Shown here one piece after another: positions 1 through 10,852 of a DNA stretch of 64,000 nt; position 1 is the first letter of the stretch, and each line of letters begins with the position of its first letter. The position numbers and the translations under genes are program-made. Source of the stretch: Gautieria morchelliformis. Lineage: Eukaryota; Basidiomycota; Agaricomycetes; Gomphales; Gomphaceae. Location: positions 1-64,000 of the forward strand of contig WHVA01000391.1 in the NCBI GenBank assembly GCA_015179125.1, read 5' to 3'. The notes beneath the pieces were generated by a model that did no database searches, was not told the DNA's origin, and saw nothing but the letters and a program-made list of their open reading frames with translations.

Positions 1-1211
1 GTCAAAATACGAGGAAGATATTTGGTGGTAGAGCCACGTTTGGCATTGAGAACACATGGCTTCTTCCTCGGATTTGGGAACAGCCACTGGTTTCCTGGAC
101 ACAGTGCGACACTTGGGGCAAACTATTAAGAGGGTGAAACGATCAGTGAGTCCCAGATGGGTGAACACAGTCCCTAGCGTAGTCAGCATGCGGTTCTCCT
201 CAGATATCCAGCCGACTAAAATGAAGACCATGCGCAAACTCCACAATAATATCCCGCAGGCGCGGAATGACAGGTGGTGTTTAGTATGAAGAAAAGCTAT
301 AAGGAGCAAAATTATACGGATATACCAATGTTCGTTGGATGCTGAGAACGAGTCCATTGTGTTGAGGACAGGAGCTGAACTTGCCAGTGGCCAGGGGTTG
401 GCCTTGACATTCCCTGGCTCTGCACCACTAGATGGCGATTGCGATGATGCCGTGTCGGATTTTGCGTGCTGTTGAGAGTCTGCCTGTGAAAGAGATTCGA
501 CGTCAGAGTTCGACGCTGCTGGAGATGCCATGGGGTTCTCGGCATATATCCAGATATCATCATCAGGAAGATCACGTGCGGGTTCATCCTCTTCATCCTC
601 AAACACAGTGTTAAGTTCCATGGCTGGCAAGTTGGGGTCTTGTGCGCCCGAGTAACCAGAAGCCAGGGTCTCTATCGGTGCTTCTTCGCCAGCACTCTCA
701 TGGACACAATTGCCAATATCCATGTCCTGAAGAAGTGTAAAATTAGCGTATTTCTAGGTATTTGATGCAAAATAGAATGTACCATTAGTCCATCTGAATC
801 AAATTTCGACTTGGCTTGGGAGACCTCAGGGACCAGTTGCGCTTCATCATCTAAATCGAACATGCCCGTATAAGTACAATATGAGACAGATGAAAGGAGA
901 AACTTACAGTCCTCATCTTCTTGGAGATGAGTGTTGAGTTGGGATGGCCCTGCGACCTGTGATCCACCGGTGTGAAGTGCACATTTGACAGATATAGCCC
1001 CTCTGCCTCTGCCTCTCCCTCTAGTATATTTCTCCACTGGTGAGATCCGACGGTTCTCTCGACGGCTAATGGGCAGAGTTAGTTGCTTCTCTTCATGTTT
1101 CCGCTTCTGGCACTGTGTGACAAAACAGCCACCCTGATCCTTGTCGGGGAATGCACGACATTCGACACATGTGCACAATATGCAGCGGACAGACGAAGAC
1201 CCCTGAGGCAT
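1..1211 (-). CDS. Tnp2-like (CACTA-type) transposase, N-terminal part, runs off left edge
   Basis: This is the 5' part of a DNA transposon gene. I read three exons: 1211-908, 850-783 and 726 to the edge, with GT-AG introns of 57 and 56 nt; the phases join and give at least 366 codons. The start is ATG at 1211, followed by a Cys-rich patch (CILCTCVEC, then H/C residues) of the kind that opens fungal Tnp2-type proteins. A Gly-Arg run and an acidic, Ser-rich linker follow. Exon 3 ends in the region typical of the family: an aromatic/aliphatic stretch (AFLHTKHHLSF), a conserved TLGTVFTHLGL-like segment, and Cys pairs (CPKC, CSQC) near the left edge. The catalytic DDE part lies outside the window. 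Family assignment rests on remembered motif order, not on a search. No CACTA-type terminal repeat was found near 1211-1500. Confidence 0.6.
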
Positions 1212-1390
1212 ATACTATAAGTTGGTGTATGATGGCTGTCTCGCCAAAGCTAGCAGTACTCACCTGTCGATGGGCGGCAGCGACATGGAAATGTCGCTGT
1301 GACATGCTCACAAGCTGCAGGCCGCCTTGATCGAGTGGCCATGCAGGGGATGGTGGCAAGAGGCAAAGAGAGACGTTATATAAGACCCGT

Positions 1391-1439
1391 ACTTCGTACG
1401 GTTTAAGCAGAGTTTAGTACTGCTTAAACCGTACGAAGT
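1391..1439. repeat. Perfect hairpin, 20-bp arms
   Basis: Positions 1391-1410 and 1420-1439 are exact reverse complements separated by a 9-nt loop. The arms read ACTTCGTACGGTTTAAGCAG and its complement. It lies about 180 bp upstream of the transposase start codon at 1211, just before the tRNA-like tandem repeats. It could be a transposase-binding or terminal structure of the left-edge element, or a cruciform site. No function is evident. Confidence 0.75.
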
Positions 1440-1507
1440 TAGTATAGTAGTACATGCGTTGAGTAGTATGATCTCTTTATATGGACTGGCGTTTGTTTTG
1501 ATGCGAT

Positions 1508-2336
1508 CGAACAAACAATAGAGTAGTCGCCTAGATACAGTTGGATAACGTGGGTATCAGTTATTCTCTGGTTCGAATGCCCGGTCTAGATCCATCGGGT
1601 CGATCCCTTACGGAAGCAGGCCGAGGCACTCGAACAAACAATAGAGCAGTCGGCTAGATACAGTTGGATAACGTACGTATCAGTTATTCTCAGGTTCGAA
1701 TTCCCGGTCTAGATCCATCTGGTCGATGCCTTACAGAAGCAAGCTGAGGCACTCAAACAAACAATAGAGCAGTTGGCTAGATACAGTTGGATAACATACG
1801 TATCAGTTATTGGATGACTATCCGTAGTCCTAAAAACCTAAATCCAAAGTTCTAAGATGAGTGACACACGACAGCTGTCAGATTTAGACCAGTAGCTCGA
1901 ACCGTAAGACCAAAATCTAATTTTCAGTTAACCTGTCACCGGCTGCGCATGGCAGCTTGTTTACCGAGCTCCGAGGACTTGGTACGGACTAATTAGTGGC
2001 TGAGATGGACCGAGAGGGAATATGGGGGGGACGGTATGCCGTTCTGGGATGAGCTGTCAAATAACTGTCAAATTTAAATGAAATGAAACGTTTAGGACTG
2101 CGAAAAAAGTTTAGGATGGGGGGGAGGAGGCCATCCTAAACGAAGGGTTTAGGACGGCGTTGGGTCGATCGGCGGAGTTTCAACGCACTTCTCTGTCATT
2201 GGCTAATGGCCGGCACAATGTTCCGGAAGATTTAGGACACACCACCCAGGATTTTAGGTCTACGGATAGTCATCCATTCTCGATTCGAATGGCCGGTCTA
2301 GATGCATCAGGTGGATCCCTTTCGGAAGCAATCATA
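1508..2336 (+). repeat. 123-bp tandem repeat with tRNA-like boxes, three units, third unit interrupted
   Basis: Units start near 1508, 1631 and 1754, with an exact 123-bp spacing of the string ACAAACAATA. Each unit has TAGATACAGTTGGATAACG, which resembles a tRNA D-arm/A box. About 30 nt downstream is GGTTCGAATGC or a close variant, which matches a pol III B box and T-loop. Unit 3 stops at 1811 and resumes at 2276 after the inserted 464-bp element. The units do not fold into a clean cloverleaf, so I call them tRNA-like or SINE-like and not tRNA genes. Confidence 0.6.
1812..2275. mobile_element. MITE-like element, 464 bp, 27-bp inverted ends, ATT target duplication
   Basis: The left end GGATGACTATCCGTAG... 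is matched by the reverse complement at the right end ending at 2275. The ends agree over about 27 bp with two mismatches. ATT flanks both sides (1809-1811 and 2276-2278). The flanking sequence is one tandem-repeat unit cut in two, so the empty site can be read from units 1 and 2. There is no coding potential. Internal copies of a TTTAGGA/TCCTAAA motif lie near both ends. The 3-bp duplication fits PIF/Harbinger-type elements, but the superfamily is not proven. Confidence 0.75.
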
Positions 2337-2474
2337 GCCTGCAAATAGATGCCATATGCGAAGGTCTGGTAGGGTAAATATACATGCATGTCAGCCGGCA
2401 GCTTATGGCCGGCCACATCGACTAATATTTACTTTCAAACCGATTTTCAACCGCCAAAACGCGGTGAGTAAGCC

Positions 2475-2860
2475 GCCTCACATGGTCGTCATCTGTTCAG
2501 GTCAGGCCTAGCACAAACTCGGGCCTGCGGGCACGGGAACTCGTTGAAGGGGATTCCAGTTTCGACTTACGCTGGCTCAACGGATGTGGTGAAGCTGTAT
2601 GTGGTTGTGCAGATCTGAGCGTTAGCTCAGAGGGTGCGCGGAGGATGGGCTCGCCGCTGGGCTCTCTGCACGGCTTTGCTCCACTGCAGTCCATTTTGTA
2701 CAGTACGATTGCTGCCACCCTACTTGTGTTTGGAGCTAGAGGGCATGCAAGACCGTTTCCACTCTGATAATAGTTTCATACAGTTCTTTACACTAGTAGT
2801 ATCTTAAAGCATCTCTCTCGGATGCACCCTGTGATTATGTAATACACCCGAAGGCAGAAA
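2475..2860. repeat. Dispersed repeat R, copy 1
   Basis: About 385 bp are shared with 29285-29670, and the central part with 6062-6330. Landmarks are GGCCTAGCACAAACTCGGGC, then GGGGATTCCAGT, GGCTCAACG(G/A)ATGTGG, and GCAGATCTGAGCGTTAGCTC. The string TAGCTCAGAGGG inside it fits a pol III A box, so a tRNA-derived SINE is possible. No matching B box or A-rich tail was seen. It has no coding capacity. Confidence 0.65.
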
Positions 2861-3160
2861 TTTAGCAGCGACGTCGAAGGATACCGATTTTTAAGGTTAT
2901 TGTTGTATGAAACACTTTACCGTTTTTTTAATATCCCTGCATTATCAGTTACTATCCCGGTCACGGGTTCACTCTTTTTGGTTGACTGTCATCATTATCT
3001 CCGCCCCTGCGTCGTTATTTTGGGCTGCGCTCTTTTTATATCCCACGCTATTACATAACGGGTCAGGGACGGCGGGCGCAACAGCTACAATTTGCATACC
3101 TTGAAACATCAATCAGGATCTTGGCGTTCTGTTCATAGCGTATATAATTAAGCCAACTCA
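2861..3160. other. No gene recognised
   Basis: Moderately AT-rich spacer. The only open frame (2907-3104, plus) is short and hydrophobic and resembles nothing I know. The last 20 bases (from about 3140) begin the third copy of dispersed repeat R, which is then cut by the hAT-like element. Confidence 0.5.
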
Positions 3161-3170
3161 CTTGGTCTTA

Positions 3171-3778
3171 GTGATGGGCACGGCCTGGCCCAGGCCGCGG
3201 CTTAGCCCGAGCCGAGCCCCCCAAAGCCCGAGCCAAGCCAGGCCCAAGTCGTTGGTGCGCCGGGCTTCCGGGCCTGGCTCGAGTTTTGACAAGCCGGAGC
3301 CGAGCCCTGAAGCCGCGGCCTCGTACGCGCCTGGCGCTTCTCCTTCTCCTTCCGCCCCACCATCCCGCCAGCGCCTTGAAAATCTCGCCCCACCCCCGCC
3401 GTCTCCTTCCTTCACCTGCACCCTGCAGCGAGAGCAGCGCGGAAGGGGCTTTGCTCCTCCACGTGCGTGTGCAGGTGCGTGTGGGCATCTGCAGGGGGGG
3501 TGGGCATGCACATGCGGCTGCGTGTGCATGTGCGTATGGGGCTGCAGCTGCGTGGGGGGATGGGCATGCTGGTGTGACCGCGCCAGCGGCGGCGGCGGCG
3601 GCGGGTGGTGCTGTTGTTGGAGGTGCAACATACATGTCTTGCTCCCCACCAACAGGCCGCGGCCCAAGCCGGGCCGGGCCTGCTGGTAAGGGCCTGGCTC
3701 AGGATTTGGGAAGCCCGAGCCCGAGCAGGCCGGGCCCAGGCACGGGCTTTGGGGCCAAGCCAGGCCCTGCCCATCACG
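3171..3778. repeat. GC-rich insert inside the left end of the hAT-like element
   Basis: After the first bases of the left terminus, about 600 bp of GGCC/AGCC-rich sequence intervenes. It has its own inverted ends: TGATGGGCACGGCCTGGC against GCCAGGCCCTGCCCATCA. From 3779 the sequence (AGAGCAACCCGGCCATTCGC) resumes the match to the outer element's right subterminal region (about 6030-6050 reversed). This suggests a nested relative, or an amplified terminus. Long frames on both strands here are composition artefacts. Confidence 0.55.
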
Positions 3779-5011
3779 AGAGCAACCCGGCCATTCGCAC
3801 GGCGTCCATGGACACGTCTATGGACGTGTCCATGGACCTGGTAACCTTAATTCGTTAGTAAGATGCGTGTACATGTGGGTGGTGACAATAATAATTGCCT
3901 CATATAGGTGACTCGGGAACACGACCACGTCGTTCCATAACGTCGCGTTCGCTGTGCGTTGGATATATGTCGGCCCTGAGCCCTGAGCCCACCACAACAA
4001 GCCGCCTTTAGCCCGCGTTCTGGCAAACTTTGATCTCACGGTGACCGTATCAAAGGCTTCCCTGTACAACACATTGCACCGACTCAGATCCCACTATTAT
4101 TCTCACATACAACACATTCCCTCGCGCATCCTTTGCCCCTTGGCTCATGATGGTATTCCTGGTGCCGAGTTTTGATCTCATGGTCTCAGTCCAGGAGCGA
4201 AGGTTTCCAGACCAGTGGACTAGGTTTACAATTCCGTTACGCGAAGTCAAGTGAGCATCTAGTACTCAAGGGATGGCGGAAACTTGCCAGAGTAGTAGAC
4301 GGAGCAGGGTTTTGGTGACAGCAGCTCCATAATACTAGGAGAGGTGGAACTGTTAAGACATTCCAGAGTGGGTGCGTTGCATCATGGGGGTTTAGTGGAG
4401 AGCTGGTGAGCGAGGGAAAGAATAGGCCGAATGAACGATGGAGAGGACGAATGTCCAGAGAGCCATCTGCCCTCAATTTTTGGACCACCATCTTGCTTCG
4501 CGAGATTTTTTTTTATCCTATCATTGAAACAAACTAAGTCCATTGGTTCTCTGGAAGTATGGATTATATTGATCGTAACAGATTATCAACTGCAGCATCA
4601 GCTAGCGCAAGTAAAACGATCAGAAGGTATTAAGTATGGACAGATTTATCCATTATGCCAGCAGGAGCGGAGCTGATGGTGATGGTTACTTGGACGGTGA
4701 GTCGAGTGGTGACTACACTCACAGATATATTGTTAGGTAACTGCGGTCGTCGAAAGTAAACGGAGTCTGGGGATGCGATGACGATCATGTACATTTCTCG
4801 CCGCACTAGCATCTTGTCAGTTTGATTTAGTCCTGTTTTGCAATGTCTTGGGGATCAGGTGAATAAAAATCATCGGTTTTGGTTTTTGAAGTCACATCGG
4901 GGTCATTGTCATGAGATAAGGGTTTATTGGCTCTGCCATGACAAAACAGGTCACCCTGTCCTTGAAGTGATGGGAGATATCTCACCTGACAGAGTAGTAT
5001 CTGTGTGGTAC

Positions 5012-5735
5012 CTGGCCTTGCCAGGGGGATGTTGTCTGCCTCCGTCCTTGCTTGACCTGGTGGAGGGTTCGCCCTTGCCCTTCGCATTCTGTTCCCTGTT
5101 TTGATCGATTTGCGCCTGAACCTTGCGGTTAGCAGCCTGTCTAGCGCGATCGGCCACAACGGAAGTGTTAAATGCCTCTTCATCAGCCTTCACGTGCTAT
5201 ATGCATACCTGATAAGTACCATTAACTTCCACGCTTGATGACAGGATACTAACCTCACGCCGCTCCTTTATCATTTTGAAGCCGTCTCTTTTCCATTCGC
5301 TCAGCTAGCTCCTCCGGTGTCATTTTAGCCTAGCAAGATTGGCATGTCCATAAGCGAGAAGTTGATATTATAGATGCCGGGTACCTACTCTGACAGGAGG
5401 TGTTACTGGTACATGTGGTGTCCCTTTGTCCTTCTTCGATTTATCACCCTTTTGCATTGCGCCAGCTTCCTCCTCTAATCCGACCTCTTTATCCTTCTTC
5501 GGTGCCACATCATTTTGCGTTGGACTAGCTTCCTCCAGTGTGCCCCAGCCGTCCACTGCGCCCTTGTTCCATATATCATCCTGCTCGGGGGTACTAGATT
5601 CCGCAAGTATACCCCAGCTGTCCTCTGTGTCCCTTGTCCACACATCATCCTGCTGATTTGTTCCAGCTTCCTACAGCACCCCACAACAAAGATTTGCCGC
5701 CTTGCAGCCGATCCACGTCGATGGCCCGACGACAT
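5012..5735 (-). pseudogene. Captured host-gene fragment inside the hAT-like element, three exons
   Basis: The minus strand shows exon-like blocks 5735-5389, 5329-5254 and 5196-5012. They are separated by introns of 59 and 57 nt with intact GTAGGT/TAG and GTTAGT/TAG borders, so the copy came from genomic DNA and not from an mRNA. Block 1 carries about 2.5 units of a roughly 22-residue repeat with DD(V/I)W and WG.L.E motifs, then a Lys/Glu-rich part. Block 2 reads MTPEELAERMEK. Block 3 reads VKADEEAF...ADRARQAANRKVQ, a charged helical segment. The block 2-3 pattern reminds me of a conserved fungal coiled-coil protein of unknown role. One frame slip in block 2 and an in-frame stop upstream of block 1 show decay. 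The family is not identified. Confidence 0.45.
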
Positions 5736-6061
5736 CTCGGGTCAAGAGAGAAGGGAAGAGAGATTTTTTGATCCGGCTGGTAGCCTAGTGATATGGATAT
5801 GGACATGCGGCAGAAACAGTATATTCGCGCGGTGAGATGGGAGCATATGATAATGATTTTTGTTCAGCTGCTGGATACTCATTTGTTTATATATGGCGAA
5901 TATGGACGCGTTCTGGTGGTTCATGGGTGCGTGTGGTTCAGTAGTTCAGTGGGCGCTGGAGCCACGTGACTGTAGGATTTATGGTTTGTGGGTCCATGGA
6001 TGCGTCCATAGACGTGTCCATAGACCAGGTGCGAGCGGCCGGGCCTTTCTGCCCATCACTA

Positions 6062-6330
6062 CTTGGTCTCACTTGCTCAGGGAAGGAAGGCCTAGCACAA
6101 ACTCGGGCCTGCCAGAGCGGGAACTCACTGAAGGGGATTCCAGTCTGGACTCGCACCGGCTCAACGGATGTGGTAAAGCTGTGTGTGGTTGGGCAGATCT
6201 GAGCGTTAGCTCAAAGGGTGCGCGGAGAAAGGGCTCACCGCTTGGATCTCTGCGCGGCTTCGCTTCACCCCAGTCCGCTTTGAGCCATTGTTGCGGCCCT
6301 ACTTATGTTTGGAGAGGGCTTTGGATGACG
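6062..6330. repeat. Dispersed repeat R, copy 2 (right part)
   Basis: This continues the repeat whose first about 30 bp lie at 3140-3168; the hAT-like element separates the two. It shares GGCCTAGCACAAACTCGGGC and GCAGATCTGAGCGTTAGCTC with the copies at 2475 and 29285, but is more diverged and ends earlier. 6331-6577 holds nothing I recognise. Confidence 0.6.
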
Positions 6331-6761
6331 AGCTGATCTGGTGCAGATCTCTCTTAGGACCGGTGCTGTGGCTTAACTATTCTAAGTGGCATTAATCTGG
6401 TGGACGCTGACCGACGCTATGAGGCTGATTACTGTAACAAGCTGATTAGCTATGCTGTTAAATAAAAGGGAAATTCGCCTTCCTCTGGAAGAGCTCTCTC
6501 CGCTGCCACCATCTCCTTCTAGCATTTCGAGCAGATAATTATTTGCATCAACAAGCTACACCAGAAGTCTCTCCGCAATGACCTCTCCCACAGGGCCGAA
6601 GCGTCGGACGACTCGGAAGATCCCCCGAATCTCATCACCGGATGGACCCGCCACCGCTCCCGGAAGAAGAGATGAGTCACAAAGCTCGGTGTTATGTAAC
6701 CTTACATCATCAATGAGGGACTGGCACCTGGAAGGTTTCGACGAGGTGTTTCGAAGCTATT

Positions 6762-6939
6762 TGTTACTCGCGTGCTACTCGCGCGAGATCACGTGACGCA
6801 GTCACCCAATATGGTAGTCTGAGTTCGAAGGGAAACCCTATCAGTTTTCCCTTCGAACTCAGGTGCGTAGTGCTAGGTACTCACCGAGTAGATAGTAATC
6901 TAATCAGTTTTCCCTTCGAACTCAGTCCTGCACGTGACA
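6762..6939 (+). repeat. Copia 5' LTR
   Basis: 178 bp, TGTTACTCG...GTGACA. It contains a 17-bp inverted repeat (6819-6835 with 6846-6862, CTGAGTTCGAAGGGAAA) and a third copy of the TTTTCCCTTCGA motif near its 3' end. It is preceded by CTATT. Confidence 0.93.
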
Positions 6940-6951
6940 GGTTATGGGCCC
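6940..6951 (+). promoter_or_regulatory. Primer-binding site, initiator tRNA-Met anticodon arm (half-tRNA type)
   Basis: GGTTATGGGCCC directly abuts the 5' LTR. It is complementary to the anticodon stem-loop of eukaryotic initiator tRNA-Met (GGGCCCATAACC). Drosophila copia is known to prime from an internally cut initiator tRNA at an equivalent site. The match is exact over these 12 bases. Use of a cleaved tRNA here is inferred. Confidence 0.7.
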
Positions 6952-9900
6952 CGCGCTATAATCGAAGGAAAAGAACTCAGCATGTCCAAATCAGAGGCTG
7001 AAGGTTGCGCGAAAAGCGTCAGACTCACGGGCACGAATTACGATGTCTGGGCAACCGAAATGCAGGAGAAGCTCATGAAAATAGGCGCATGGCGAATAGT
7101 CATTGAAGACCTCAAAAGACCGATGGACACGAGAGAAGCGGAAAAGTGGATTCTGAAGAGGGAGGAGGCCGCCGGCACCATACTCGAATCCCTAACTCCG
7201 ACACAATACGTTCACGTCGAGAACATCATGGAAAATCCTATCGAAATGTGGAAAAGGCTAAAAAGCAAGAATCTGGATGGAAATACTATCGCTACAGGAA
7301 CCAGGAACCAGAAACCTGAAGCGACAAGGATCTTTTGCGCCACTTGCAGAGAGGCTATCCGCACCACGAAAACAGAAGAAAGGTACATCGAGCGATATCA
7401 CAGAGGAACTCGCTGGGAATGCGAACCTACGACCTTCGCCTTCATCATCAATCAACGGAGACGCCGATCTGTGCTGGAACACGGACACAGGAGCGACCAG
7501 CCACATGACTCCTCATCGTCATTGGCTGTGGAATTACGAGTACTACAGAGTACCTATCAGACTAGCAACAAACGAGGTAGTGTACTTGGCCGGGTGGGGG
7601 CAAGTATTGTTTTCCCCCATGATCAACGGGAAGCCGACACAAGACGTTTTATTCTCGAAAGTTCTACATGTGCCCGCACTCCAGAACAACTTACTCGCAG
7701 TCCTCCACCTTACCACACACCACAATTTCACCGTCTGCATCGTGAAGGACCACATATCGTTTATCCAAGGCAATAAATTGCGCTTCTGTGCCGCCATACG
7801 AAACGGGACGGGTTTCTTGACTGGGAACACGGTCCCAAATCAAGAACTCGCACTCGCCATCTCTTCGCAAATAGTAGACCGACCATTACTCCACAGACGA
7901 CTCGCGCACATTGGACAGGCGCGGCTGGAGAAGCTCCTAGAAAATAACATGGTTGATGGGATACAGGTAAACTCAAATGGGACTGGTCCTCATATCTGCG
8001 AACCATGTATTGCTGCGAAGCAACACCGCAACCCCTTCCCAAAAAGCACCAACCGCGCATCCAGCCCACTCGACCTTGTTGTCTCAGACGTCCATGGGCC
8101 TCTCCCAGTCCGCACACCATCAGGACACCGATACTGGATTACTTTCACGGACGACTGCACGAGGTACAGGACCGTTTATCTCCTGAAGACAAAGGATGAG
8201 GCATTTGATGCCTACCGGGCCTTCGAAGCACTGGCAGAAAATCAATTAAACTCGAGAGTGAAGCGTTTTAGGGACGACAAAGGCGGGGAGTATATTGGTC
8301 ATAAGTGGGACCAACATTTCCAGCACCGTGGTATACTCCATGAACATACTACGAAGGGCACACCACAACAGAACGGCATCTCAGAACGGACGAATCGGAC
8401 CTTCATGGAAGGAACGATCGCACTACTACTACAGCAAGCCCATCTACCAGTGTCGATGTGGGGAGATGCCCTAAAATTATTGGTTCGAATCGTCAATGCC
8501 ACTCCAACCTCTGCTCTCATAGACAAAACTCCCTACGAGGCCTGGTTTGGCCACAAACCAAACCTTGGAATGCTGCATACTTTGGCTGCACTGCCTATGT
8601 CCATGTGCAAAAGGACGAAAGAGCTGGACTGCAACCCAGATCTCGCAAATGCATTTACCTCGGCTTCGAGGATGGTTATAAGGGTTGGCGCTGCTTGGAC
8701 CCCATCACAAAACGCACCACCATATCTCGAGACGTCATCTTCGATGAATCTGAATTGCCAGGTCTTACCACAGCTAACAATATTACCGAACCACTCTTAC
8801 CTTCCGCCATACTTCCCGACCGGATCGTAGCTCCACTGGAAGGGCAACCGGACCAAGGCATTGAACTCCCAGAAGCCGCCCCTCCAGAACATCCCAGACC
8901 ACCAGCCGAACCCAACCCACCAGTTGCTCCCAACCCTCCTGCCGACCCTGACCCACCAGCCAACCCCAACCCACCAGCCGACCCCGACCCACCAACTGAC
9001 CTTGACCCACCAGCCCCACCCGCACCTATCGCACCCCTCCGTCGGTCCAGCAGGACTACTGCCCGGATTGATTATCGCCATCTCCATGACCCATTCCTCC
9101 GACCTCGTCCACGTCCCGATCATGACGATCCAGGCCCTGAGGGGGGTGCAGCAGCCAGGGCTTCAACCATTCAGGCCCTGGAATTCATCTATGATGAATC
9201 AGACATCATGGACGCAAACGCGATCTCACCGGGTATCATCAGAGCAGCACTGAATGCAACAATAAAAGATGGCCACGTTCCCAAGACGTTCGCTGAAGCA
9301 ATGCAACGCTCCGACGTGCCAATATGGAAGGACTCGACGGATGCAGAGATCCGAGCCCTCCTAGACAATGGGACATGGGAATTAGTGAAATTACCTCCTG
9401 GAGAGAAAGCCATTGGCTCCCGGTGGGTCTTCCGAATCAAGCTCCATTCGGACGGCTCTCTAGATAAATACAAGAGCCGCCTGGTAGCAAAGGGATATAC
9501 CCAACGACCAGGCATCGATTACGACGAAGTCTTCGCTCCTACCACACGATGGGCAGCCCTGCGCACAATATTAGCTCAGGGAGCACTACAGGGAGCACAT
9601 ATCGAGTCAATAGACATATCGAACGCTTACCTAAATGGAGTACTCACCGATGACGCAACAATATACATGCAGCAACCGGAAGGCTACCATCAAGGGGGAT
9701 CAGACTGGGTATGCAAGCTGAAGAGAGGGCTATATGGATTAAAGCAGAGTGGAAGGTTATGGTACGAACAGCTTGGGACTGCGCTAGAGAGTATGGGATT
9801 CAAGCGTCTCCAATCTGCGCCAAGTGTCTACATCTGGTTGAGCAACACCACCAAGATCATCATACCTGTTTTTGTCGATGATTTGACTCTGGTATCAAAC

Positions 9901-10843
9901 TCCAAGCAGGAACTAGACCAGGTCAAAAACAAACTAGGCAAAATCTTCAGATTGAAGGATCTGGGCCCAACAACGTCGTTACTGGGAGTAGAGGTAGAAT
10001 ACAATCGCTCACAGAGGACATTAAGACTCTCCCAAAGGCAGTACATTCACGAACTCCTCAATCGGTTCCAGATGTCGGATTGTCGACCCGTATTCACGCC
10101 TATAGCCCCAGGTTCGAATTTGAGCGCTGCCATGGGACCAGAGGAGATAGAGGAAATGAGGGATGTGCCCTACCTAAATGCAGTCGGAGCGCTGAATTAT
10201 TTAGCCATCGCGACTCGTCCTGACATTGCCTACGCCGTCGGACGCCTCGCACGATTCAACTCAAATCCAGGCCCGGCGCATTGGACAGCGGTGAAACACC
10301 TCCTACGCTACCTGCTAGGGACGATCGATCTAGCACTCACCTACGCACCCGATCCATCAATCAAATCGTTCCAGACATGGACCGACGCTGATCACGGAGG
10401 AAATCCCGACAACGGTCGATCAACCTCTGGGTTCCTCACAAAGGTCGGGACCGGAGCCGTCAGCTGGGCCAGCAAGTTGCAGAACATAGTCACCTTATCA
10501 ACAACCGAGGCCGAGTTCGTCGCATCAGTCCTGGCAGGGACTGAAATCGTCTGGTTGCGAAGCTTATTGGATGAGCTTGATTCAAGACTTGAAGGACCAT
10601 CTCACCTATTCATTGATAATCAATCTGCTCTATCTGTTGCCAAAAATCCCGAGCATCATGGACGCATGAAGCACCTGGATATCCGGTACTTCTGGCTGCG
10701 AGAAAAGGTCGCTCATAAAGTCATCCAGATCGGTTACGTACCTACGAACAGTATGCCGGCGGACCTACTGACCAAAGCGTTACCTCGCGAGTTGGTCGAA
10801 CGACATAGACGCACTATGGGACTCTTCTAACGTTGACCGCGTC

Positions 10844-10852
10844 AGGGGGGTG
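10844..10852 (+). promoter_or_regulatory. Polypurine tract of the copia element
   Basis: AGGGGGGTG lies immediately before the 3' LTR and shortly after the end of the RNase H region. This is the expected place for the plus-strand primer. Confidence 0.65.

Larger units (their letters stand above)
3169..6061. mobile_element. hAT-like DNA transposon, 2.9 kb, non-autonomous, 8-bp target duplication
   Basis: The left end TAGTGATGGGCA (3169) is the exact reverse complement of the right end, which finishes at 6061. CTTGGTCT flanks both sides (3161-3168 and 6062-6069). TAG/CTA termini, 12-bp inverted ends and 8-bp duplications are the hAT signature. Joining the flanks restores repeat R (compare 2490 and 29300). 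Subterminal copies of a TCCATRGACRCGTC motif occur near both ends (3807-3839 and 5994-6033) and may be transposase sites. No transposase frame is present. The interior holds a decayed, spliced gene fragment on the minus strand (5012-5735). About 3840-4990 contains nothing I recognise. Confidence 0.72.

Noticed and set aside
1520-1600. Possible tRNA gene
   Set aside because: A-box and B-box strings are present but no acceptor or anticodon stem pairs properly, and the unit is tandemly repeated.
3158-3858. Long open frames in up to five phases
   Set aside because: GC-rich, repetitive sequence lacks stops in most frames; products are Pro/Arg/Ala-rich and unlike any family. It is the terminal insert of the hAT-like element.
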